64,000 bases of DNA from Ferrimonas balearica (GCF_019802055.1 NZ_JAHVHW010000012.1:62001-126000), one strand, 5' to 3'; positions 1 to 9,169 are shown, counted from the first letter of the stretch. Numbers and translations are program-made. The notes: a model not told the origin generated them from the sequence alone.

Positions 1-53
1 GGCGGGCCTCCGCTCCGACTCCGAGTCCCGAACAGCCTGAATTCACCGGATAC

Positions 54-80
54 AAAAAAGCCCCGGCGGATGCCGAGGCT
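54..80 (-). terminator. Rho-independent terminator after tRNA-Pro
   Basis: On the minus strand a GC-rich stem (CCTCGGC/GCCGGGG type) is followed by a run of six T. It sits just downstream of the first tRNA-Pro gene and would end its transcript. Confidence 0.7.
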
Positions 81-89
81 AATCTGTAT

Positions 90-166
<77 letters not shown>

Positions 167-173
167 AATTTGG

Positions 174-201
174 CTAAAAAAACCTCGCGTTGGCGAGGCT
201 T
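174..201 (-). terminator. Terminator between the two tRNA-Pro genes
   Basis: On the minus strand CCTCGCC, a short loop and GCGAGG are followed by a T run. The hairpin separates two identical tRNA genes, so each may be its own unit or the upstream transcript may be partly attenuated here. Confidence 0.6.
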
Positions 202-210
202 AAAAAAATC

Positions 211-287
<77 letters not shown>

Positions 288-422
288 AGGATTGTCGCAT
301 TGCAACGGCGACGTATTCTAGCGATTTTCCCCCGTCGCGCAAGCACTCCTTCTGGTAAATGGGTTCGTTTGCCGTTTTTCTACGCGATGTGTTGCTGTTC
401 TCATCGCCGCGCCCCTCTCTAT

Positions 423-451
423 ATTCCCTAAAGTTATTAAGGCTAAGGAAT
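423..451. promoter_or_regulatory. Inverted repeat upstream of cobA, possible CysB-type site
   Basis: The arms ATTCCCTA and TAAGGAAT surround an AT-rich centre about 60 bp before cobA. In relatives cobA belongs to sulfate assimilation, because sirohaem is the sulfite reductase cofactor, and is often CysB-controlled. The link to CysB is inference from context. The inverted repeat itself is plain in the sequence. Confidence 0.3.
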
Positions 452-512
452 GGCTCTTTGTTGTGGAATATAAGAGGCGGGTAGGCTTAGCTCATATCCA
501 GATTCGGAGGGG

Positions 513-1361
513 ATGAGCGTGTCGCTGCATTCACTGTCACAGGTTAGGAATGATACCCGTAAAGCGGGTGAAGTGGTGTTGGTGGGAGCCGGTCCGGGGG
601 ATCCTGGCCTGCTCACGTTGCATGCCTATCAAGCGCTGCAGCAGGCTGAGGTGGTGCTGTACGATGCACTGGTCTCTCAGCCGATCCTTGATCTGATCCC
701 GGCCAGCACAGAGTGCATTGCGGTTGGCAAACGCTGTGGGGCGCACAGCCTGCCCCAGGCGGAGATTGAACGGGTGATGGTGGCCAAGGCGGCATCCGGT
801 GCACGTGTGGTTCGACTGAAAGGGGGCGATCCCCTGATGTTCGGGCGGGGTGGTGAGGAGATGCAGACGCTGAAGGAAGCCGGGATCCCGTTTCGGGTTG
901 TGCCCGGCGTGACCGCCGCCAGTGCCTGTTCGGCATACGGTGCCATGCCTCTGACCCACCGCGGAGTGGCGCAAGGTGTGACCTTTGTGACCGGGCATGG
1001 CCAGGATGGTCAGCCGATTGAGGATTGGCGGCCCTATGTGATCGCCGGGCACACCCTGGTGATCTATATGGGCCTTAAGCGCGCGGGCACCATTCAGGCG
1101 GGACTGCTGGCGGCGGGGATGGCGCCTGAAATGCCGGTCGCGATCGTCGGTCAGGCGAGCCAGGCGGGACATCGACGGGTGAACGGCACGCTGGCGACTC
1201 TGGAGCGTCTGGCCAACCAGCCAGACCTGCCCAGCCCGGCCGCCATTCTGGTGGGAGAAACCACGGCAATGGCGGCAGAACTGGATTGGTTTGACCCGGC
1301 CAGTCAGCCGGAGGTCAGCTCAAAGTCTCTCGATAACATCTTCGACAGTGCGGCGATGTAA
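513..1361 (+). CDS. cobA: Uroporphyrinogen-III C-methyltransferase (SUMT)
   Basis: The enzyme transfers two methyl groups from SAM to uroporphyrinogen III, giving precorrin-2 for sirohaem (sulfite and nitrite reductases) and possibly cobalamin. The N-terminal SAM site GAGPGDPGLLT is at residues 25-35 and the second hallmark RLKGGDP at 101-107. At 282 aa it is the free-standing form, without the CysG dehydrogenase/ferrochelatase part. Start choice is unsettled: GGAGG at 506-510 is only 2 nt from the ATG at 513 but 8 nt from an in-frame GTG at 519, so the true start may be 519. The 3' end overlaps the converging gene by 58 bp. An upstream inverted repeat could be a CysB site. Confidence 0.95.
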   Translation: MSVSLHSLSQVRNDTRKAGEVVLVGAGPGDPGLLTLHAYQALQQAEVVLYDALVSQPILDLIPASTECIAVGKRCGAHSLPQAEIERVMVAKAASGARVVRLKGGDPLMFGRGGEEMQTLKEAGIPFRVVPGVTAASACSAYGAMPLTHRGVAQGVTFVTGHGQDGQPIEDWRPYVIAGHTLVIYMGLKRAGTIQAGLLAAGMAPEMPVAIVGQASQAGHRRVNGTLATLERLANQPDLPSPAAILVGETTAMAAELDWFDPASQPEVSSKSLDNIFDSAAM

Positions 1362-2116
1362 TCACTGTCACCCTGGTCCAGCACCAGTCTGGCCAGCTCC
1401 AGCCCAAGCGGGGTAAAGCGGTAGTAGCGCAGCCTTAAACGGTTGTGGCGGGGACGCAGCAGCAGAGTTTGATTCAACAGTCGCAAACGCAGAGGTTCGC
1501 CTTGGCTCAGTTGTCCGGTTTCCAGCTCCGCAGCAAAGAGAATGCCCTGTTCTCTCAGTGTCAGGATGGCGCTGTAGGGCAATCCGAATCGGGACAGTGA
1601 GAGACCGGGCTGACCCGCAGGCAGCAAGCCACCATAGGCCGAAGTACGGCGATAGCCGGTCAGGATTTTTCGATTGGGTTCGTTGTTCAGAGTGGCGGAG
1701 AGGGCGACGGCGCGGCCCAGCAACAGAGCGTCTTTCTGGGTCATCTGCCGTAAGGTGTCCAGTGCCCGCAAACTGAATGAACCCGGCTGTGACAGCTCGG
1801 TCGCGAGGATGCGGCCCCAAAGCTCCTGCATCCGATGTGAGTGCACTTTTTCCGCCAGGGTCAGAAACTGGTGGAGCCAGTCCGGATCGGGCTCATGGCC
1901 TGCCACGTCATTATCGCTGTGGCCTACCGCGTGGTTCAGCACGGCCTCGACATTGATCTGATACTGCTCCTGCTGACGCTTAATGCGCTGTTCCGCGCGT
2001 TGCAGCAGGGAGCCTTGCACGCCGTTGTCATCAAGGCTCAGGCCCATCAATCGGGTCAATGCCACAGCCTGGTGGCGGGTGCTGCGCTGTTTGGGGGGGC
2101 TAAAGGCCTCGCTCAT
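1304..2116 (-). CDS. Conserved hypothetical protein, TIGR03899-like
   Basis: This is a soluble-looking protein of 270 aa with no signal peptide or membrane segment. The central stretch around residues 90-108 contains HRMQELWGRILATEL, a pattern I associate with the TIGR03899/DUF2806-type conserved hypotheticals of Shewanella and Vibrio. No catalytic motif is evident. Its ATG overlaps the stop codon of the upstream SRPBCC gene as ATGA, so the two are probably translated together. Its 3' end runs 58 bp into the converging cobA gene. The family name is a recollection and the function is unknown. Confidence 0.75.
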   Translation of the reverse strand: MSEAFSPPKQRSTRHQAVALTRLMGLSLDDNGVQGSLLQRAEQRIKRQQEQYQINVEAVLNHAVGHSDNDVAGHEPDPDWLHQFLTLAEKVHSHRMQELWGRILATELSQPGSFSLRALDTLRQMTQKDALLLGRAVALSATLNNEPNRKILTGYRRTSAYGGLLPAGQPGLSLSRFGLPYSAILTLREQGILFAAELETGQLSQGEPLRLRLLNQTLLLRPRHNRLRLRYYRFTPLGLELARLVLDQGDSDYIAALSKMLSRDFELTSG

Positions 2117-2649
2117 GGCCGCTCACTCTCCTTGCTGGGTTGTTGTTCTACAACGCGTTTTAGCCTTTCCAGCCCTAACTGGAACTGCTCGCCAATCATA
2201 ACATCGGCCATCATCGCCAAGTAGGCACCCATGACAGGTATGTGCATCTGACCACTCATCTCCCACACGACGATGGTTCCGGCTCCGTGAGGCTGATAGT
2301 GAAAGCCGGCCTGATAGCGCTCCGGGTGGCTGCCAAAACGCAGGTCATAGCCGATGCCATGGACGGGATCGCTCAGAGTCATCCACAGTTCCCCGCCGCC
2401 GCTGGGGTCCTGCCAGCTTTGGTGGGCCCCCACCCCTGAACTTGGGCGGCTGATGGAGACTGTTACTTCACCGGTTTGGAAGGGGTTCCAGAGAGGCCAG
2501 AGGGTCAGATCGTCGAGGTAGGGATGGACTTGGTCGGCGGGGGCGTTGATGCGGACACTGCGACTCACTTCAAACTCATCCGGCAGTATCAGCCCGGCGA
2601 TCGCCACCACCAGAAGTACGGTTAACAGGACTTTCAGTGCGTTCCTCAT
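2113..2649 (-). CDS. SRPBCC (START/polyketide-cyclase-like) membrane-anchored protein
   Basis: The 178-aa protein has an N-terminal hydrophobic helix at about residues 5-22, followed by a helix-grip fold signature (SVRINAPADQVHPYLDDLTLWPLWNP at about 31-56). The SRPBCC fold binds hydrophobic ligands, but the ligand here is unknown. A strong GGAGG lies 8 nt before the ATG. The gene shares a 4-bp ATGA overlap with the downstream conserved hypothetical, so the pair forms a small operon. The N-terminal helix could be an anchor or an uncleaved signal that puts the domain outside the cytoplasm. Confidence 0.8.
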   Translation of the reverse strand: MRNALKVLLTVLLVVAIAGLILPDEFEVSRSVRINAPADQVHPYLDDLTLWPLWNPFQTGEVTVSISRPSSGVGAHQSWQDPSGGGELWMTLSDPVHGIGYDLRFGSHPERYQAGFHYQPHGAGTIVVWEMSGQMHIPVMGAYLAMMADVMIGEQFQLGLERLKRVVEQQPSKESERP

Positions 2650-2683
2650 AAACCCCCTCCACCAAGGTATCCCCCTGTAAAGT

Positions 2684-3892
2684 TTAGGTGGGGTTGGGGG
2701 GCACGCGGCGTCGAAGTCGGGCGGGGGCCCACCGAACGGGCGTTTCCGCGTCCGGGTGATCGGGAATATTGCGACAGAGCAGCAGCGAGGTCAGGGCAAA
2801 GCCGGTGCCGATCAAAAACACGGCGGAGGGCGCGGTTAACCAGAGCACACCAAGCAGCGCCGGGATCACTACGGCAGCGATGTGGTTGATGGTGAAACTG
2901 ACGGAGGCGGTGGCGGCGAGATCCTTCGGATCGGCGATCTTCTGCAGGTAGCTCTTGATGGCGATGGCCAGGGCGAACAGCAGATGGTCAATCACGTACA
3001 GCGCACCCGCCAGAGTGGCGCTCTCGACAAAGGCGTAACTGGTGAACACCAGCGCCAGACCCAGGTATTCCACCGTCAACGCCCGACGCTCGCCAACGCG
3101 CTGGACAAAGCGTCCAATCGCAGGAGCAAACAGGAGGTTAAACAGGTAGTTGATCAGGAACAGGCCGGTGATGGCGGCCACGGTGTAGCCAAATTTCTCC
3201 ACCATCATAAATCCGGCGAATACCATAAAGATCTGGCGGCGGGCACCGGACAGGAAGGTGAGACCGTAATAGAGCCAGTAGCTGCGGCGTAGCAGCAGAC
3301 GCTTGTGCTGGGGGTGAGGGTTTTCAAAGCGGGGGAATCGCCAGATCAGGAAAGCCAGCATCATCAGGCCGGATATTCCGGCAACCAGATACATGTCGCG
3401 ATAGTCCCAGCCGAGCCCCGTCATCAGCAGCCAGATGGCGCCATAGGCGAGCAGGGCGCCCGCGGCTTTGACGGAGAGCGCCCGCCCCATAAATTCAGCG
3501 GTCTGCTCCTTGGGTAGCCACTGCAGGGTGAGGGACTGATTAACGGTTTCGTAGTAATGAAACCCGATGGACATCAGTACTGTGGTGGCATACAGACCCA
3601 ACACCGAAGGGAAATACCCGGTCAGCGCCACCCCGACGCACAGCAGTGCCATCGACACCAAAGCGAGGGTCTGCTCCCGCATCACCAGCAGCACAAAGAT
3701 GGCGGTAAAGGCGAGGAATCCGGGCACCTCTCTGAGAGACTGCAGTATGCCGATCTGAGCCCCGTTGAACTGGGCCACTTCAACCACGAAGTTATTCAGC
3801 AGCGTCTGCCAGGTGGCAAACACCATCGACATGATAAAGGTGAGTCCCAGCAGTAAGCGGGCTTTGGGGTCGGTCACTGACACGAAGAGCAT
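2684..3892 (-). CDS. Major facilitator superfamily transporter
   Basis: The protein has 402 aa and about twelve hydrophobic segments in two halves, typical of MFS permeases. A charged central loop (around residues 195-210) joins the halves and the C-terminus is Arg-rich. The substrate cannot be told from the sequence. The ATG at 3892 lies almost on top of the AAGGA, whereas an in-frame GTG three codons later (3883) has normal spacing, so the start may be slightly downstream. It lies 34 bp before the SRPBCC gene on the same strand and may be cotranscribed with it. Confidence 0.9.
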   Translation of the reverse strand: MLFVSVTDPKARLLLGLTFIMSMVFATWQTLLNNFVVEVAQFNGAQIGILQSLREVPGFLAFTAIFVLLVMREQTLALVSMALLCVGVALTGYFPSVLGLYATTVLMSIGFHYYETVNQSLTLQWLPKEQTAEFMGRALSVKAAGALLAYGAIWLLMTGLGWDYRDMYLVAGISGLMMLAFLIWRFPRFENPHPQHKRLLLRRSYWLYYGLTFLSGARRQIFMVFAGFMMVEKFGYTVAAITGLFLINYLFNLLFAPAIGRFVQRVGERRALTVEYLGLALVFTSYAFVESATLAGALYVIDHLLFALAIAIKSYLQKIADPKDLAATASVSFTINHIAAVVIPALLGVLWLTAPSAVFLIGTGFALTSLLLCRNIPDHPDAETPVRWAPARLRRRVPPNPT

Positions 3893-4022
3893 CCTTGGGC
3901 GCTTGGAATCGCCACTCTAACCGATGCCCGGAGAAACCGCCACGAGGGGAGGCGCTACCCGAATTACATGACCTTTTAATGTCAGGAAGGTGAAAGTGCG
4001 AGAGGTGGACTAGGGTTAGTCT

Positions 4023-5150
4023 ATGAACTTGCGCTCAGTGATTCTCATCTTTTTGCTGGTTGGCTGTGCTTCCGGTTCCAACACCATTGAAGCGCCCGCA
4101 GAGCATCTGTTCGCGGACCAGCATTTTGATGCGTCGTCTGCGGCCCCTGCCGTGGAGGCGATCTTCGCCCTCAGCCCCGAGATGGTCAGCACCGTTAACG
4201 CCCTGAGCAGAGCCCCCGATACCAGGCGGGCTCTGGTGGCACTGATCCGCGAGGATGGCGGTATCCGCTACGACAACAGGCAGACTCAGACGGCAGCAGA
4301 AACCTTTGCCCAGCGCTCGGGCAACTGCATGTCTCTGGTGGTGATGACCACCGCTCTGGCGGATGCCCTGCAGATGCCAGTGCGGTTCCAGTTGGTCAAT
4401 GCGCCGCCAGTGTGGGATCGTCAGGGTGGACTCTATCTGATCAACGGCCACGTGAACGTGAAGCTGTCTGCGCCCTATCGTCCCGATGAACTCCGCATCA
4501 GCGATGGCGGTGTCACCATCGATTTTCTGCCGGGCAACCAGCTGCGTGGTTATGAGGTGATCCCCCTCAGCCGCGAAGAGCTGATTGCCCGTTACTACAA
4601 CAATCTTGCGGCCGAGGCGATGGTCGACGGTGATCTGGATCGGGCGTACTACCTGCTGAAAGCGGCATTGGAGCAGGTACCCGGCCACGGCGACGTCTGG
4701 AATACCCTCGGGGTGTTGTATCGTAAGGCGGGCCTGGAAGCGAAAGCGGAAGCGGTTTATCGCTATGCCGCCAGCCAGCCGGATAGCCAGCTGGATGCGC
4801 TGCATAACTTGTCGATTCTACTGGCATCGCAGGATCGCCTGCTGGAGTGGCAGCAGGTGCACGCTCAGTTGGAGCTGAAGCGGATCCGTAACCCCTACTA
4901 CCACTTTGATATGGGTGAGATTGCCTATCGGGCCGGAGAGTACGACAAAGCGGTGCGGTTCTACCGCAAAGCGGTGGATCTGGCGGAGTATCGTCACGAG
5001 TTCCACTTCGGGCTGTCCCGGGCTTACTTCCAGCTGGGTGATCTTCAACTCAGTGCCCGCCATCTTCACCGGGCGGAGGATCTGGCCCCTCGCGATGAGC
5101 AGGCCCGTTACCAGATGAAGTTGCTGGCCCTTCAGGGTGGACGTCCCTGA
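4023..5150 (+). CDS. Lipoprotein with transglutaminase-like and TPR domains
   Basis: A signal peptide ends in the lipobox LVGC with Cys15, so this 375-aa protein is a lipoprotein. Residues about 60-170 look like a bacterial transglutaminase/protease core: Cys102 in SGNCMSL, His143 in NGHVNV and Asp167 in TIDFLP could form a Cys-His-Asp triad. From about residue 190 to the end there are TPR helices (for example DVWNTLGVLYRKAGLEAKAE and YHFDMGEIAYRAGEYDKAV). The combination suggests an envelope protein that binds and cuts or crosslinks peptide partners; the partner is unknown. It is a single gene between an MFS transporter and the pyrophosphatase. Confidence 0.85.
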   Translation: MNLRSVILIFLLVGCASGSNTIEAPAEHLFADQHFDASSAAPAVEAIFALSPEMVSTVNALSRAPDTRRALVALIREDGGIRYDNRQTQTAAETFAQRSGNCMSLVVMTTALADALQMPVRFQLVNAPPVWDRQGGLYLINGHVNVKLSAPYRPDELRISDGGVTIDFLPGNQLRGYEVIPLSREELIARYYNNLAAEAMVDGDLDRAYYLLKAALEQVPGHGDVWNTLGVLYRKAGLEAKAEAVYRYAASQPDSQLDALHNLSILLASQDRLLEWQQVHAQLELKRIRNPYYHFDMGEIAYRAGEYDKAVRFYRKAVDLAEYRHEFHFGLSRAYFQLGDLQLSARHLHRAEDLAPRDEQARYQMKLLALQGGRP

Positions 5151-5243
5151 GTCCTCTCATTTAATCCGAGTCCGATCCTCAGCTATTCCCGTCTCCAGCC
5201 TATTTTTGTTAAAATCGCCGCAAATTTTGAGGAGACGTTTTCT

Positions 5244-6164
5244 ATGCCGATTTACTGCGTGGGTCACAAGATCCCGGATTCCGATTCCATCTGCGGTGCC
5301 ATTGCGCTGGCTTACCTGAAAAACCAGATTGGCGAAGAGGCCGTGGCCGCTCGTCTGGGTGAACTCTCCCCGGAGACCGCCTTTATCCTGGAAAAGTTTG
5401 GTTTTGAAGCCCCTGAGCTGAAGCTGAGCTACGCTGGCGAGCAGGTGTACATCGTGGATCACTCCGAGCTGACCCAAGCGCCCGACGATATTGCGCAAGC
5501 CACCATCGTGGGCATCGTGGATCACCACAAACTGGGCGACCTGACCACCTCCACTCCGCTGGAGTGCTGGATCCGTCCGGTGGGTTGCTCCAATACCGTG
5601 ATCAAAATGATGTACGACTTCCACGGCGTTGAGATCCCGAAAAACATCGCGGGCATCATGCTGTGCGCCATCCTGTCCGACACCGTGATCTTCAAGTCCC
5701 CCACCTGCACCACCGCGGACATCCGCTGTGTTGAGGCGCTGGCTGAGATCGCCGGCATCGAAGACTTCAAAGCCTTGGGCATGGAGATGTTCAAGGTGAA
5801 GTCTGCGGTAGAAGGCACCCCGGCCCGTGCCTTGGTGATGCGTGACTTCAAAGACTTCGACATGAACGGCAACCTGGTTGGCATTGGCCAGCTGGAAGTG
5901 ATCGATCTGGCGGTACTGGATGCGGTGAAGCCGGAACTGGTGGAAGACATCGCCAAGCTGAAAGCGGAAGGCAACCGTCACTCCGTACTGCTGCTGCTGA
6001 CCGACATCATGAAGGAAGGCTCTGAGCTGCTGGTGGTGAGCGATGACCTGTCTGTGGTTGAGCGCGCTTATGGCCAATCCATCGAAGATGGCAAGGTGTG
6101 GCTGGACGGCGTACTGAGCCGTAAGAAGCAGGTGGTACCGCCGCTTCAGGAAGCTTTCGCCTAA
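5244..6164 (+). CDS. ppaC: Manganese-dependent inorganic pyrophosphatase (family II)
   Basis: The enzyme hydrolyses pyrophosphate to two phosphates in the cytoplasm. The DHH-family metal ligands are all present: GHKIPDSDS at residues 7-15 (His8, Asp12, Asp14), Asp72-His73 in IVDHSE, and Asp93-His94-His95 in IVDHHKLGD. The C-terminal DHHA2 domain carries the family's SRKKQ near residue 293. The length of 306 aa is normal. AGGAG precedes the ATG. The gene ends at a strong terminator shared with the converging fbp gene. Family II enzymes are the less common type in gammaproteobacteria but are found in Shewanella and Vibrio. Confidence 0.97.
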   Translation: MPIYCVGHKIPDSDSICGAIALAYLKNQIGEEAVAARLGELSPETAFILEKFGFEAPELKLSYAGEQVYIVDHSELTQAPDDIAQATIVGIVDHHKLGDLTTSTPLECWIRPVGCSNTVIKMMYDFHGVEIPKNIAGIMLCAILSDTVIFKSPTCTTADIRCVEALAEIAGIEDFKALGMEMFKVKSAVEGTPARALVMRDFKDFDMNGNLVGIGQLEVIDLAVLDAVKPELVEDIAKLKAEGNRHSVLLLLTDIMKEGSELLVVSDDLSVVERAYGQSIEDGKVWLDGVLSRKKQVVPPLQEAFA

Positions 6165-6180
6165 GCGAACAGCAAACAAA

Positions 6181-6206
6181 AAAAGCGCCCCAAGGGGCGC
6201 TTTTTT
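6181..6206. terminator. Bidirectional terminator between ppaC and fbp
   Basis: GCGCCCC and GGGGCGC arms with a 2-nt loop are flanked by A and T runs on either side, so the hairpin serves both converging genes. Confidence 0.9.
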
Positions 6207-6223
6207 ACTGTCTGGAGTGCCGT

Positions 6224-7186
6224 TTAGCCGTGATAGCCCAGACAGGTGTTCACTTCCTCTTTGGAGCCGAGGATCACCGCCACGCGCTGGTGGATCCCCT
6301 CCGGCTGGATCGCCATGATCCGCTCGTAACCGGTGGACGCCACGCCGTCGGCCTGCTCCACCAGGAAGCTCATCGGGTTCGCTTCATACATCAGGCGCAG
6401 TTTGAACGGCTTGGCCGGATTTTTGGTGTCCTGGGGATAGGTAAACAGGCCGCCACGGGACAGCACCCGGTGCACATCGCCGACCATGGCAGCAATCCAA
6501 CGCATATTGAAGTTCTTACCGCGGACACCCTCTTTGCCCTTCAAACAGTCTGCGATGTAGCTCTGCATGGCGGGTTGCCAGAAGCGTTGATTCGACATGT
6601 TGATGGCGAACTCAGCCGTCTCAGCGGGGATCTGAACCCGCTCCTCCACCAGGATAAAGTCGCCACTGTTGGGATCCAGGGTGAACATCAGGGTGCCGTC
6701 ACCGGTGGTCAGCGCCATCACGGTAGCCGGACCGTACAGCATGTAGCAGGCGGCCAGTTGGTTGTCGCCAGGCTGCAGGAAGGCGGCTTCGTTCACGTCG
6801 CCAGCCGGTGCGGGCAGGACGGAGAAGATGGTGCCCACCAGCGAGTTGATGTCGATGTTGGAGGAGCCATCCAGCGGATCGAAGCTGACCAGGAAGCGGC
6901 CACCAGCATTGGCCGGCACCACATCGTCTTCCTCTTCGGAGGCCAGGCCTTTCACCAAAGGCTGAGCTTGCAGCGCGTCTTTGATCAGATCGTTGGCGAT
7001 CACATCCAGCTTTTTCTGAGTCTCTCCCTGCACGTTTTCGCTCTCGGTGGCGCCAAGCACACCGGCCAGGGCACCGCCGCGCACCAGGTTGCTGATGTCA
7101 TTGGCGCAGCCAGCCAGCGTATTGATTAGGGAAAGCAGTTCGCCGTCGATACCGCGGCGGGACAGAGTCTCTTGGAGCGTTTGCAT
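6224..7186 (-). CDS. fbp: Fructose-1,6-bisphosphatase, class I
   Basis: The gluconeogenic enzyme removes the 1-phosphate of fructose-1,6-bisphosphate. The class I metal-binding signature DPLDGSSN is at residues 103-110, preceded by LASEEED (81-87) and the N-terminal [12 protein letters not shown] block. The reading frame stays open upstream to 7282, but the Met at 7186 has AGGA at proper distance and gives 320 aa starting MQTLQE, which fits the family. The proline-rich upstream extension is not part of the protein. Its proximity to mpl is usual in this group, although here other genes intervene. Confidence 0.96.
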   Translation of the reverse strand: MQTLQETLSRRGIDGELLSLINTLAGCANDISNLVRGGALAGVLGATESENVQGETQKKLDVIANDLIKDALQAQPLVKGLASEEEDDVVPANAGGRFLVSFDPLDGSSNIDINSLVGTIFSVLPAPAGDVNEAAFLQPGDNQLAACYMLYGPATVMALTTGDGTLMFTLDPNSGDFILVEERVQIPAETAEFAINMSNQRFWQPAMQSYIADCLKGKEGVRGKNFNMRWIAAMVGDVHRVLSRGGLFTYPQDTKNPAKPFKLRLMYEANPMSFLVEQADGVASTGYERIMAIQPEGIHQRVAVILGSKEEVNTCLGYHG

Positions 7187-7412
7187 GAAAGGGTCCTGTA
7201 AGACGGATTTTTGTAGGGCATTTAATGGCCGCAATAATAGCGGAAGCGGCGGGGGATTGCAGTGGCTTGATGGGTGAACCATTTCCGGAACGAGGGGAGA
7301 CGCAGGAAGTTTATGTAAATGAAATGTAAATTTTCAATGCGGGAGACGCATCGCTTCGTTTAGACTGGTTTTTTCCGTGCGTATATGCGGACTTTCTGAA
7401 TGGAGTCAGACA

Positions 7413-8768
7413 ATGAAAACAACTCTTTGGTGGTCGCTTTTGCTGGCGACAACATTGGCCGCCTGCGGTGGCTCATCTGATGGTGGTGGTGACGACAGCG
7501 GCCCGAATCCGCCGCCACCGCCACCGCCGCCACCGCCGACCACCATTGCAGTGGAAACCTATCAGCAGTCGCAGTGTGGTGCCGAATCGCCCCTGGCTGA
7601 TGTGGATCTGGTGGTGCATCGTGCCGATGGCAGCATTCTCTCCACGGCAAAAACCGGCAGTGATGGGACTCTGGATCTGGTGTGGCCTGACGAAGCGGCG
7701 CATCTTACTGTGGCCGGACAAAGCGTTTCTGGCAGCGGCGTGAGCGGGGCCGATATCATCACCCTGATTGACTGGGACTCCGGCGATCCCGGGCGCTTTA
7801 CCTTCAGCGATAACAGTTCAGACGAGGGCTGCCAGTGCACCAGCGTCATTTTGGATGGCTCTGAAATTGCCGCGCAGTATTCCGGCATGGACCTGGTGTA
7901 CACGGTGCGAACGTCGGGTGGAACCAGTACCCGGTACCTCTATGGCAGTGAGACCATCGCCTTGTGTGCCAACAATGGCGAGTGGACTCCGGTGGACCTG
8001 ATGCTTGTCTCCGCCTACGGCAGCAATGAGGCCTATGCCGCCACCCTGGATATGGATTTTTCCACCCAGGAGCGGGTGGTGATTCAGCCTTCGTGGTTTG
8101 AAGGTGAGGCCCACCAGGGCCAGTTGGTGGATCTGGTCGTTAATGACAACTACGGCTACAGCTACAGTTTTGCGGAGACACCAATCGGTCGCCAGCACTA
8201 CTACTTCGCCTCACCGGACGAGTCGATTTTCCACTTCCCGGGCCTGCATGAGCACAATCTGGTTCAGGCTTACGAGTTCATCGGCCTGGGCTCGGAGGTA
8301 GAGGGAACCGCGGCGTACATGCGCGCCAGCCGGGATCGGATCCGGGATGGTGCAGCTTCACTGGTCCTGCCGCTGACGCAGAATCAGTTTGTCGATGAGG
8401 CGACGCGGATTTTGGTCGGAATGAGCGAGGGGGGCGAGGTCGCGGAATATGACTTCAGTCAGATTGGTGAGGGACGCAATCTGTTGACGGTGACCCTGAT
8501 GGATAACGCCACCAATAACAACTGGCGGGTGGAAGCGCCTCTGGCAGGTACCCTGCCTGAGCTGGAACTTCCCACTCTCTATCTTGAGTTGTTGGGCACG
8601 ATGGAGGCGCCGGAGTTGGTGATAAGCAGCTATGGCTATCACCAGGATCTGGATCTGCACGACTATCGACGCCAGGTTCGGACGCTGGTGCAACAGGGGG
8701 GACAGCGTTCCGAGTTCTTTGACCGCTATGTCTACGAAACCCTGATTGTGATGCCTAACCTGCCGTAA
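7413..8768 (+). CDS. Hypothetical lipoprotein with polyproline linker
   Basis: The 451-aa product has a signal peptide with lipobox LAAC (Cys18). It is followed by a Gly/Asp-rich spacer and ten consecutive prolines (residues 33-42), then a large extracytoplasmic domain rich in acidic and aromatic residues. I do not recognise the domain. The early part (about residues 44-100) resembles a beta-sandwich surface module with a cysteine pair. The start at 7413 is chosen over an upstream in-frame ATG at 7377 because GGAGTC sits just before it and the lipobox is then correctly placed. Ten prolines would need EF-P for efficient translation. A strong terminator follows. Confidence 0.8.
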   Translation: MKTTLWWSLLLATTLAACGGSSDGGGDDSGPNPPPPPPPPPPTTIAVETYQQSQCGAESPLADVDLVVHRADGSILSTAKTGSDGTLDLVWPDEAAHLTVAGQSVSGSGVSGADIITLIDWDSGDPGRFTFSDNSSDEGCQCTSVILDGSEIAAQYSGMDLVYTVRTSGGTSTRYLYGSETIALCANNGEWTPVDLMLVSAYGSNEAYAATLDMDFSTQERVVIQPSWFEGEAHQGQLVDLVVNDNYGYSYSFAETPIGRQHYYFASPDESIFHFPGLHEHNLVQAYEFIGLGSEVEGTAAYMRASRDRIRDGAASLVLPLTQNQFVDEATRILVGMSEGGEVAEYDFSQIGEGRNLLTVTLMDNATNNNWRVEAPLAGTLPELELPTLYLELLGTMEAPELVISSYGYHQDLDLHDYRRQVRTLVQQGGQRSEFFDRYVYETLIVMPNLP

Positions 8769-8780
8769 GGCAGTCTACAG

Positions 8781-8807
8781 AAAAGCCCCGCTCAGGCGGG
8801 GCTTTTT
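8781..8807. terminator. Terminator after the polyproline lipoprotein gene
   Basis: The stem AGCCCCGC/GCGGGGCT is flanked by A and T runs. The last codons of the converging small membrane gene lie inside it. Confidence 0.85.
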
Positions 8808-9055
8808 GCGTTGCGGCTGCGATACCAGCGCCAGGCTTTGGCGAGCAGCAGCAGTGCCGCTCCTCCCACCGCAAAGTAACAGGAGAACAGCGCCACCGGC
8901 GGCGGCAGAAAGGTCAGGATAACGATAAAGAAGCCTAACCCTACGGGCCACATCCACCAGTAGCCGGAAGCGAGACAAGCCAGCAGCAGATAGGGGGCCA
9001 CCAGGGCCATCAGTCCAGTGAAGCCGTACAGCACCGCCAGAGTCAGTGTGGACAT
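8792..9055 (-). CDS. Small hydrophobic membrane protein, unknown
   Basis: The 87 aa contain about three membrane segments (roughly residues 7-30, 33-52 and 55-73) and a basic C-terminal tail (WRWYRSRNAK). AAGG lies 8 nt before the ATG. No family is recognised. The stop codon falls inside the terminator hairpin of the converging gene. It may be a small inner-membrane protein of general type. Confidence 0.6.
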   Translation of the reverse strand: MSTLTLAVLYGFTGLMALVAPYLLLACLASGYWWMWPVGLGFFIVILTFLPPPVALFSCYFAVGGAALLLLAKAWRWYRSRNAKSPA

Positions 9056-9126
9056 CGTGAAAACCTTAAGGTGGAATTTAAATGCAAGTTTATGGTGCCG
9101 GGCAAAACGGTGCCGTGAGAGGGATC

Positions 9127-9150
9127 AAAAAAGCCGGCGTGGGCCGGCTT
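9127..9150 (-). terminator. Terminator after the 110-aa membrane protein gene
   Basis: AAGCCGGC and GCCGGCTT arms with a 4-nt loop are followed on the minus strand by a T run. Confidence 0.75.
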
Positions 9151-9169
9151 CTGCTTTTCGCTTAACGAC

